DNA from: a bacterium
Lineage (GTDB): Bacteria > Armatimonadota > Fimbriimonadia > Fimbriimonadales > Fimbriimonadaceae
Direction of reading: 5' to 3'
DNA: 64,000 nucleotides
Assembly: GCA_027483535.1 (NCBI GenBank)
Contig: JAIXUN010000002.1
Location: forward strand, 372,001 to 436,000
In this document: in pieces, positions 24,925 through 31,687 of the stretch
Position numbering within the stretch: position 1 is the first letter of the stretch
Layout: each line of letters begins with the position of its first letter
Notes under the pieces: model-generated
What the model saw: the letters and a program-made list of their open reading frames with translations, nothing else
What the model was told of the DNA's origin: nothing
Databases searched by the model: none
Position numbers and translations under genes: made by a program

Positions 24925-25704
24925 CTAGAATCCCAACGCTTTCCGATGGAAGTCGAGAGCGGCCGGGAAGTGCGTGTCCCAATACTCCCAGTTGTGGTCC
25001 CCCGGGTGCTCCACGTACGTGTGCTCGTAGGGAATCGAGTCGAGATGCTCCTTCAACATTCGGTTTTGACCGAGAAGGAAATCCTCCGTTCCGCAGTCGA
25101 AGTAGATCGAGGGTCGATTCTTCACGGTTTGGAACAGGTGGAAGATGTCGTTCTCCGAACCCGCCGTTTTGCCTCCAGTGATCGGTAGGAACTCGCGAAC
25201 GAACTCGGCATGCCACTTATCGTCCCCTTCCATTTGAACGATCTCTTCCGGAGTCTTTAGTTGGGCGGGATCGGGGAAGTTGTGCCCAAACCCAACCGCA
25301 CCGCTGTGAGACGCAGCGCTCTTGAATCGTTCCGGATAGGTCAATGCCAGCCGAAGGCAACCATAGCCTCCCATGCTGAGTCCGCCGATTGCCCAGCCCG
25401 GCTTGGTCGGAAACCACTGTTCGATCATCGCGGGCAGCTCTTCTCCGATCGCGGCTCCGTACGCAGCCCCTTGAACGCCATCCACGTAAAAGCCGCGACC
25501 ACCGTCCGGCATCACCACAATCAGGGGTAGCCCATCGACGTACCGTTCAATAGAAGTTCGCCGACTCCAAGCCGTTTCATCATCGCTGAGCCCATGAAGT
25601 TGGATGAGCACGTGATACGGTCCAGGCGATTCCGGAAGAACCACCTTGGCTCGTTGAGACTTTTTCAACGCGCGAGAGAAATAGCAAAGATCTAGGAACG
25701 CCAC
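24925..25704 (-). CDS. Esterase D-type alpha/beta hydrolase
   Basis: Putative esterase family (feruloyl esterase/S-formylglutathione hydrolase-like). The nucleophile elbow GGLSMGGYG, the Asp in DCGTEDFLLG and the His in HPGDHNWEYW form the triad; VLIQLHGLSDDETAW holds the oxyanion segment. 259 residues, no signal peptide. It may deacetylate or deferuloylate plant-derived oligosaccharides given its neighbours, but the substrate is not known. GTG at 25704 has TACAAT 6 nt before it and no Shine-Dalgarno sequence (leaderless type). Confidence 0.87.
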   Translation of the reverse strand: MAFLDLCYFSRALKKSQRAKVVLPESPGPYHVLIQLHGLSDDETAWSRRTSIERYVDGLPLIVVMPDGGRGFYVDGVQGAAYGAAIGEELPAMIEQWFPTKPGWAIGGLSMGGYGCLRLALTYPERFKSAASHSGAVGFGHNFPDPAQLKTPEEIVQMEGDDKWHAEFVREFLPITGGKTAGSENDIFHLFQTVKNRPSIYFDCGTEDFLLGQNRMLKEHLDSIPYEHTYVEHPGDHNWEYWDTHFPAALDFHRKALGF

Positions 25705-25733
25705 ATTGGGATTGTAGCGAGGATCAACGATCG

Positions 25734-26579
25734 CTACGACAGATAGGGGCGAATCAGTTCAATTTGTTCGTCGATCGATTCCCAAACGCGTCCGGGTTCG
25801 CCGTGGACAATCGTGAAAGGTCCGTCAAAATTCGCGCGGGCAAGGATGTCCATACACCTGGTGAAGTCCTCGACGTCGGGTTTTCCATTCTGAAACGCGC
25901 ACTTGGCGTGAGCTGACTCTGCGAGCGACGCGATCTTCTCTAGCCGATCGTATTTGTCCGCCCCAGACCAGTTGCCGAAGTCGAAACAGAGTCCAATGAC
26001 CGAGGGGTAATTTTCTTCCGACCCGAAATGCCGATTAAGCGAGTCGTAGAGGTTGTGCACCGCGTCCGGTGTCTCCATCAGTGGGAACCAGTTCTCAAAA
26101 ACAATCCGGACGTTGCTTTCTTCGGCGACGGTAAGGATCGACAAGATGGCTTCGAATGCTCGCTCGAACGCCCCTTCTCCGGTCGATTTCCCAGCGATGA
26201 CTCTTGCCCTTTCAATCCCGGCGGCTCCGGCAGCACGCACCCAGTGTTCGATCCAAAGACGGTCTCGCTCGCCGTGTTCTGCGTGGGAAACATCCCCTCC
26301 ATCGATGAGCAACTGCCTGAAGATGACGCCGTAAGGCTCGCAATGCTCGCGGAGGGTCTGAAGGAGTTCCGGGCGGAGGTGGAAGTGGCAAACCTCTAAG
26401 TTCAGGATCCCGCGCTTCGATAACTCGATCGGGAGATCGGCAAGCATCCCGAGCGAATCGGCAAACGTGCCCTCGAACGGAGCCTCCGGCGCATCCGGAA
26501 ACGACTTCCCAAGCCATTCATGAACGGCCCACGTAGAGAGCGAGAGTCGCTTGGGAGAGGAAGGAACGGGCCGAGCCAT
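25734..26579 (-). CDS. TIM-barrel sugar isomerase/epimerase-like protein
   Basis: A cytoplasmic AP-endonuclease-2-type TIM barrel of 281 residues. Recognisable blocks include LSLSTWAVHEW, NLEVCHFHL, VIAGKSTGEG, IVFENWFPLMET (Glu ligand), GLCFDFGNW (Asp ligand) and FTIVHGEPG (His and Glu). No Tat signal, in contrast to the relative at 19579-20565. It would isomerise or epimerise a sugar or keto acid; substrate unknown. TAAACT ends 8 nt before the ATG and no Shine-Dalgarno sequence is visible. Confidence 0.82.
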   Translation of the reverse strand: MARPVPSSPKRLSLSTWAVHEWLGKSFPDAPEAPFEGTFADSLGMLADLPIELSKRGILNLEVCHFHLRPELLQTLREHCEPYGVIFRQLLIDGGDVSHAEHGERDRLWIEHWVRAAGAAGIERARVIAGKSTGEGAFERAFEAILSILTVAEESNVRIVFENWFPLMETPDAVHNLYDSLNRHFGSEENYPSVIGLCFDFGNWSGADKYDRLEKIASLAESAHAKCAFQNGKPDVEDFTRCMDILARANFDGPFTIVHGEPGRVWESIDEQIELIRPYLS

Positions 26580-26627
26580 GAAGTTCAGTTTACGCCCCCA
26601 CAGAAAGCCCGCTTAGTCTGGAAATTC

Positions 26628-27647
26628 CTAGGTAGTGAACGGCGGCCCCGAACTTTCCCGGACGACAAGACTCGTGGGGAAAATGCGGCTCTCCGGAGTG
26701 ACATCGTTCTCCACCCAATGAATCAGGGCGCGGGTGGCCTCGGCTGCCATTTCTGCAACGGGCTGGTGAACGGTCGTTAGGGAAGGCGTCACCGCCCAAG
26801 AGTGGCTGTAGTCGTCAAACCCCACCACCGACCAATCACGGGGAATAGAGATTCCCGCTCGGTAGGCCGATTTACAGACTCCAATCGCCATTTCATCGTT
26901 CGCGCAGAAGATGGCGGTGGGTCGATCCTTGAGTTGCAGGAGTTGCTCGGCGAACCGCTCTCCGTCTGGTCCAATGAAGCGCCCGATTCCAACGAGAGCC
27001 GGATCGGTATCCAGTCCAAATTCTTCACGAAAGGTATGGAAAGCTTTGTTTCGGTCGCGACCGTCAACGGTTTCTTCTGGTCCGCCCAGGTAAGCGATGC
27101 GCCGATGACCGAACTCCGTTAAGTGCTCGATGGCGCGGCGGACGCCGCAGTTGTTATCTGCATTGAACACGGGTCCGGCGGCACTCAAATCTGCACCGAG
27201 CGCAATGGATGGCAAGCCGCGTCTGGTGACCGCCTCCCGAATGGGTTCCAAGGCGATGTCGCCGGAAAAGATGAGAGCGTCTACCCGCCCGTCGGTAAGG
27301 CTGTCGATGAACTCCGATTCGTTGACCGCGCTGTGATGCGCGAATACGCTAGCCGCGTATTTGGTGTCTTCCAGCACGTTCATAACGCCGTTCAACAGTT
27401 GTTGAAAGTGGGGGCTCAAAAAGGCGTCTTTATCAGGCTTGGCGGGGACAATTCCGATGCTGAAGGCCCGACGTGCGTTCAGCAGTCTTGCGATGCGGTT
27501 GGGGCGATAGTCCAACTCTTTGGCAACTTCTAGAACCCTTTCGCGGACGTGCTCAGGCACCGGTCGAGGCCCGTTGTTGAGGGCGTAACTCACCGTGCTG
27601 ATTGAGATATTGAGCCTCTTCGCGATGTCCTTTATCGTTGCGGGCAC
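26628..27647 (-). CDS. LacI-family regulator, divergent from the GH13 gene
   Basis: The N-terminal HTH and hinge helix are typical (TIKDIAKRLNISISTVSYAL, then NGPRPVPEHVRERVLEVAKEL, YRPNRIARLL). The periplasmic-binding-protein-like effector domain follows, with VDALIFSGD, HLTEFGHRRIAYLGG, AIFCANDEMAIGV and VVGFDDYSHS. It most likely represses the divergent amylase gene 93 bp away in response to a maltodextrin or related sugar. I chose the GTG at 27647 because TAAACT ends exactly 6 nt before it; a GTG at 27653 would touch the -10 box. Confidence 0.92.
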   Translation of the reverse strand: MPATIKDIAKRLNISISTVSYALNNGPRPVPEHVRERVLEVAKELDYRPNRIARLLNARRAFSIGIVPAKPDKDAFLSPHFQQLLNGVMNVLEDTKYAASVFAHHSAVNESEFIDSLTDGRVDALIFSGDIALEPIREAVTRRGLPSIALGADLSAAGPVFNADNNCGVRRAIEHLTEFGHRRIAYLGGPEETVDGRDRNKAFHTFREEFGLDTDPALVGIGRFIGPDGERFAEQLLQLKDRPTAIFCANDEMAIGVCKSAYRAGISIPRDWSVVGFDDYSHSWAVTPSLTTVHQPVAEMAAEATRALIHWVENDVTPESRIFPTSLVVRESSGPPFTT

Positions 27648-27739
27648 GATCACAGTTTACGCCTTTCGAAAATCAGTGACATAGTCCCGCAAAAGCAAGA
27701 CCTTTTCTGTAGGCTCGGAGACGGGAGTATCCTCCGTGT
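27648..27739. promoter_or_regulatory. Divergent lacI/GH13 promoter region
   Basis: On the minus strand TAAACT (27659-27654) serves lacI; on the plus strand TATCCT (27728-27733) ends 6 nt before the GH13 ATG and sits inside a GGAG-TATC-CTCC inverted repeat. AATCAGTGACATAGTC (27671-27686) resembles a half of the larA inverted repeat. No typical LacI palindrome with a central CG is obvious. Confidence 0.5.
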
Positions 27740-29332
27740 ATGTCACTGTGGACATCCGTTGCAATTCTCTCGCTTTACGCAACCCCCTCTTTGCAAGGCT
27801 CTCCCAGTGGTCAACCGGTATCTCCGACCATGTCCAAGAAAGAACTCACCTCCGTTTCTGCTCGCGCCAAAGACTGGCGCAACGGTGCCGTGGTGTACCA
27901 AGTCATGGTCGATCGGTTTGCACCTTCCGCAAATCTCGATGCGAAGAAAGGGCTTTACGCGGCACCTCGGCGGCTGAGAAACTGGTCGGAGAATCCAACC
28001 GCCGGAACCTTTAGTCAGAAGGAGGGCATGTGGACCCACGAACTCGATTTTTGGGGTGGAGACCTCAAAAGCCTGCAGTCCAAGCTCGCGCATCTTACCG
28101 ATCTGGGCGTCGACGTTCTCTACTTACAACCGATTTTCGAAGCGTTCACGAACCACAAGTACGACACGGCTGATTACAAAAAAATCTCGGCTGAATATGG
28201 CTCAGATGCCGACCTGAAGGCGCTCGTAGCCGACGTTCACAAGCGGAAGATGAGGATCGTCTTGGACGGGGTTTTCAACCACCTCGGAAAGACCTCGCCG
28301 ATGTTCAAAGCGGCTTTGAAGAACCCCAAGGACCCCCATCGCAAGTGGTTCAGCATCGACCCCAAATTCAAAAACGGTTACAAGGGTTGGATCAATATCG
28401 CCAATCTGCCCGCGTGGAACTTGGAAAATTCGGAAGCACGCGGATACCTGTGGAACAACAAGGATTCGGTGGTTCGACACTACTTGGACAAGGGGGTCGA
28501 TGGCTGGCGTCTTGACGTTGGATTCGAACTCGGACAAGAGTTCCTTGCTGAAATCCGCAAAGCCGCCCACCAGACCAGAAAGGGGAGTTGGGTGGTGGGA
28601 GAGATTTCCGGATATCCGGCCGAGTGGAGCGGCGCCGTCGATGGCGTGTACAACTTCTTCCCGCTCAACCTTGGAAACGACATGCTCCAAGGGACTCTCT
28701 CCGGTGGTCAAGTGGGAATGATGCTCGCTGACATGGTTCGCGACGGAGGCATCGAGTTTCTGCTCAAGTCTTGGCTGCATCTCGACAACCACGACACCCC
28801 ACGATTCGCCTCAACCGTTCCAAAGCTCGAAGATCGACAGATCTTAAGGGCGATGCAATTCACGCTCCCCGGCAGCCCGGTGGTGTACTACGGCACCGAA
28901 CTTGGAGTTGAAGGGAATGGTGACCCTGCCAATCGAGCCCCGATGCCCTGGGACAAGGTCACGAAGGATAATGTCGAGCTGAAGCTCACCAAGGAGCTGA
29001 TCGCCCTCCGGAAGAAGCACGTCGCTCTGCGAGTCGGAGACTTTTCGACGCTGCGTTCGGATCGCTTGCTTTCTTATCTGCGGACCACCGAAAACCTTCG
29101 CGATACGGTGATGGTGGTCATCAATCCTACGGATCAGGCGGTCAGCGAAGTGTTTCCAAGTCGCTTGGGCAGGTTACTCAGTTGGGGCGAAATGGAGGAC
29201 GTAAAGACAAAGGAGCGGTTCCGTTCGATCACAGGAATCATGCGCATCTCGGTTCCTGCTAAATCCGTGCGGATTCTCACTCCAGTGACCGCCCCGGTGG
29301 ACGGATATTCGGCTTACGAACGCGTGAAGTAA
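27740..29332 (+). CDS. Exported GH13 alpha-amylase-family enzyme
   Basis: Hydrolyses or rearranges alpha-1,4-glucans. All four GH13 regions are present: VLDGVFNH (region I), GVDGWRLDVG (nucleophile Asp259), WVVGEISGY (acid/base Glu288) and LDNHDTPRF (Asp352). VDVLYLQPIFEA with NHKYDTADY precedes region I, as in neopullulanase/maltogenic-amylase relatives. Residues 1-20 look like a signal peptide, so it probably acts outside the cytoplasm; an internal Met31 would give a cytoplasmic form. Divergent from a LacI regulator, which likely controls it. Confidence 0.92.
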   Translation: MSLWTSVAILSLYATPSLQGSPSGQPVSPTMSKKELTSVSARAKDWRNGAVVYQVMVDRFAPSANLDAKKGLYAAPRRLRNWSENPTAGTFSQKEGMWTHELDFWGGDLKSLQSKLAHLTDLGVDVLYLQPIFEAFTNHKYDTADYKKISAEYGSDADLKALVADVHKRKMRIVLDGVFNHLGKTSPMFKAALKNPKDPHRKWFSIDPKFKNGYKGWINIANLPAWNLENSEARGYLWNNKDSVVRHYLDKGVDGWRLDVGFELGQEFLAEIRKAAHQTRKGSWVVGEISGYPAEWSGAVDGVYNFFPLNLGNDMLQGTLSGGQVGMMLADMVRDGGIEFLLKSWLHLDNHDTPRFASTVPKLEDRQILRAMQFTLPGSPVVYYGTELGVEGNGDPANRAPMPWDKVTKDNVELKLTKELIALRKKHVALRVGDFSTLRSDRLLSYLRTTENLRDTVMVVINPTDQAVSEVFPSRLGRLLSWGEMEDVKTKERFRSITGIMRISVPAKSVRILTPVTAPVDGYSAYERVK

Positions 29333-29356
29333 CCGCCGGGTCGGAAAGAAAGGCAA

Positions 29357-29395
29357 TTCACGATCGTTTCACGGTCGGTTTTCTAACGTCTCTCC
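29357..29395 (+). promoter_or_regulatory. Promoter repeat, copy 1
   Basis: This 39-bp element recurs at 30617-30655 with a single difference. It contains an 8-bp direct repeat, CACGATCG and CACGGTCG, spaced 11 bp start to start (one helical turn), then a TAACGT box that ends 6 nt before the ATG. There is no sigma70-like -35 box, so an activator or alternative sigma factor may read the direct repeat. Confidence 0.7.
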
Positions 29396-30430
29396 ATGTT
29401 TCGATTTGAAAGGAGATCCAGTCACGTTTCAATTGGCCTAGCCGTCGCCTTCTTGTTGGGCTGTGGCGGAATAGTGACGTGGAATAAACCGGGTCTGGCG
29501 CCTTTTGCGATTTCGCCGCAAGTGTACGAACGGGGCGTACGAACGGCTGTGACCCTTTTGGGAGAAGCCAAAACCCTCTCGTCAACGAATGGTGAGATCG
29601 AAGACGCATTCACCCCAACGCAAGACTTGATTGACAGTCACGTGACCATCCCGACGAGTGTTCCAGTTGGACCCTATGAGGTTTTCATTGGGGACGGTAA
29701 ATCCCAATCGTCGCCGATGACTATCTACGTTCTAAGCAACGAACAACCCTATAAGATCGACCTTGAACGGACCGTAGTCAACCTGGGTGTTCAAAATGTT
29801 GCTCTTGCCATGACGGTACTGCCTCCGGGGCCAACGACGATTGAGTTTGAGTTGCCTACTGGGGTTACGGCTACGCTAGAGGGAGATGCGTGGCGATCCG
29901 TTGGTACCCCGTTCGATATTGGAACACAGCGGTTGATTGGTGTGACTTACAAGTTGAACGGAGAACTTCCGCCCGGGGATTACGCATTCAAAATCCTCTG
30001 GAAAAAAGGAGGCACCACGCTTTCCGAGGATTCAGGAACTATCCGTGTCAATGAGGTGGAAAATCGGCTCAGAGTTTTCAACTCAAGATTAAATGCTCCG
30101 GGGAATTTTTTCTGGGAGTTTCCTAGCTCGAGTATCCAACGAACCATTGATACGTCGTCAACCACTATCACATTTTCTGACGCAAATCGATCGGTCACCT
30201 TGTCTGCAAACAAGCCGCTGCCGCCAGGTCAATATTTTGTGCCAACCGATGTCCAAGTGGAGTACCGCCAACGAACCAACACGTATGAATGCGCCTACGG
30301 TTACGTGGTTATCGAAGAGAACTCGTCGGGCGAATTGTATCTGCGGATGCGGGAGATGAGCATGATGGCATCCGGGACGACGCTTCAGGGGTATTTCTCG
30401 ATGGAAGGAATCATCCGCAGATCATTTTGA
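29396..30430 (+). CDS. Lipoprotein of unknown function, paralogue 1
   Basis: I do not recognise the family. The N-terminus is a lipoprotein signal with AFLLGC (Cys23). The mature part (about 320 residues) looks all-beta, with P-P-G-P-T-T-I-E-F-E-L-P at the centre, LPPGQYFVPTDV and a strongly conserved end that includes AYGYV-IEENS-G and REMSMMA. The second copy at 30656-31687 shares all of these. Base composition in the variable parts is richer in A and T than in neighbouring genes, which may reflect fast evolution or acquisition. A leaderless-type TAACGT precedes the ATG. It probably sits on the periplasmic face of a membrane or on the cell surface. Confidence 0.8.
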   Translation: MFRFERRSSHVSIGLAVAFLLGCGGIVTWNKPGLAPFAISPQVYERGVRTAVTLLGEAKTLSSTNGEIEDAFTPTQDLIDSHVTIPTSVPVGPYEVFIGDGKSQSSPMTIYVLSNEQPYKIDLERTVVNLGVQNVALAMTVLPPGPTTIEFELPTGVTATLEGDAWRSVGTPFDIGTQRLIGVTYKLNGELPPGDYAFKILWKKGGTTLSEDSGTIRVNEVENRLRVFNSRLNAPGNFFWEFPSSSIQRTIDTSSTTITFSDANRSVTLSANKPLPPGQYFVPTDVQVEYRQRTNTYECAYGYVVIEENSSGELYLRMREMSMMASGTTLQGYFSMEGIIRRSF

Positions 30431-30531
30431 ACTGCAGGTCTTCGTTGATAGCTCTCCGATGCCTGACTAGTTTTTGATCGAACAAGGGCCCCTAGCTGTC
30501 TGCTTTGGTTCAACGTTTAGAGGGAACGTTT
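30431..30531. other. Spacer between tandem lipoprotein genes
   Basis: About 100 bp between the stop of the first lipoprotein gene and its terminator hairpin. Nothing recognisable apart from GGGCCCCTAG near 30487. Confidence 0.4.
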
Positions 30532-30565
30532 GCCGGGAGTGTAGAATGCCACTCCCGGCTTTTTT
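30532..30565 (+). terminator. Rho-independent terminator
   Basis: GCCGGGAGTG (30532-30541) pairs perfectly with CACTCCCGGC (30550-30559) around an 8-nt loop and is followed by six T. It ends the first lipoprotein transcript, so the second copy depends on its own promoter. Confidence 0.93.
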
Positions 30566-30616
30566 CCGTTTACTAAGCGTCGGTTGAGCGTTGTTTCGGA
30601 GTCACAGAGCCCGTAG

Positions 30617-30655
30617 TTCACGATCGTTTCACGGTCGGTTTTGTAACGTCTCTCC
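30617..30655 (+). promoter_or_regulatory. Promoter repeat, copy 2
   Basis: Identical to 29357-29395 except for one base (G for C before TAACGT). The conservation ends shortly after the start codon and resumes over the signal-peptide codons, showing the duplication carried its promoter with it or that the promoter is under selection. Confidence 0.7.
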
Positions 30656-31687
30656 ATGCTTCGAATGGAAAGGAAAATGACTTACGCTTCACTTGGCCTA
30701 GCCGTCGCCTTCTTGTTGGGCTGTGGTGGTGGCTGCGACGATGATGCCCCGAAGGATGGGGCGCTACCCACTCCTGGAATGAGCCCTATCGTTTTTGAAC
30801 GAGATGTTTGGACCACGATTTTACGGGAGGGCAATGCATCACAGGTATATGTTGAAAATGAAGACCTAAACAGGGCATTCTTGTTCTTGCCCCCGGCGGT
30901 AAGAGTCCCCTCAACCGTTCCTCTTGGTAGGCATGCCGCTGTTTTTTCTGGGGACAGCGGTACGCGGGCGGACGGAGATATTTTTGTTCTAGACAGCTCA
31001 AGGCCGTCTATGCTCCACCTTTATCGAAATGAAATTTCCCTCAATTTTCGGTTCGAAGCGGCAGCTTTGACGATTACCCCGCCGGGTCCGACAACTATCG
31101 AATTTGAACTGCCCGAGGGGGTTACGCCCAGACTATCCGGAACCACGTGGCAGTCGACAACAACTCCATATGACGTGGGAACAGAGAGGCATTCGCTCAT
31201 CGGTTACGCGCTAGAAGGGAACCTTCCCATAGGGCGCTATCCGTTCAAAATGCTGTGGAAGCGTGGAAGTGATGTGCTAGCCGAGGCACCTGGGACCATT
31301 GTTGTTGAGGGAGTTGCGAACCTTATTCGTCTGTACAACCCAAGATCAAACGCCCCTAGTGCAACCGAATGGAGTTTTCCAGACAACCGCATCGAGAGGG
31401 CCATCCTGCCGTTATCGACTAGGTTCTCAGTAACGGAAGGCGGGCGCACTCTAACCATGGTTGCTCAAAAGCCTCTTCCGCCCGGTCAATACTTCGTTCC
31501 AACTGATCTCCTTCTGGAATATCGCCAAGGGGCGAACGTGTATGAAGGGGCCTACGGCTATGTGATTATCGAAGAGAATTCGGAAGGAAGATTGTCGCTG
31601 AGAATCCGGGAGATGAGCATGATGGCGGCGGAAGGAACCCCGCAGGGCTACTTCTCTTTGGACGGTATTGTGCGGCGTAGATTCTAA
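30656..31687 (+). CDS. Lipoprotein of unknown function, paralogue 2
   Basis: Tandem paralogue of the preceding gene, with the same length, lipobox AFLLGC (Cys23) and the same landmark motifs (PPGPTTIEFELP, LPPGQYFVPTD, EYRQ, AYGYVIIEENS, REMSMMA). The N-terminal third after the lipobox differs strongly between the copies, and the last 80 residues are most alike, suggesting a conserved C-terminal fold with a variable outer part. No known domain recognised. Its stop shares the tetranucleotide CTAA (31684-31687) with the stop of the convergent STAND regulator. Confidence 0.8.
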   Translation: MLRMERKMTYASLGLAVAFLLGCGGGCDDDAPKDGALPTPGMSPIVFERDVWTTILREGNASQVYVENEDLNRAFLFLPPAVRVPSTVPLGRHAAVFSGDSGTRADGDIFVLDSSRPSMLHLYRNEISLNFRFEAAALTITPPGPTTIEFELPEGVTPRLSGTTWQSTTTPYDVGTERHSLIGYALEGNLPIGRYPFKMLWKRGSDVLAEAPGTIVVEGVANLIRLYNPRSNAPSATEWSFPDNRIERAILPLSTRFSVTEGGRTLTMVAQKPLPPGQYFVPTDLLLEYRQGANVYEGAYGYVIIEENSEGRLSLRIREMSMMAAEGTPQGYFSLDGIVRRRF

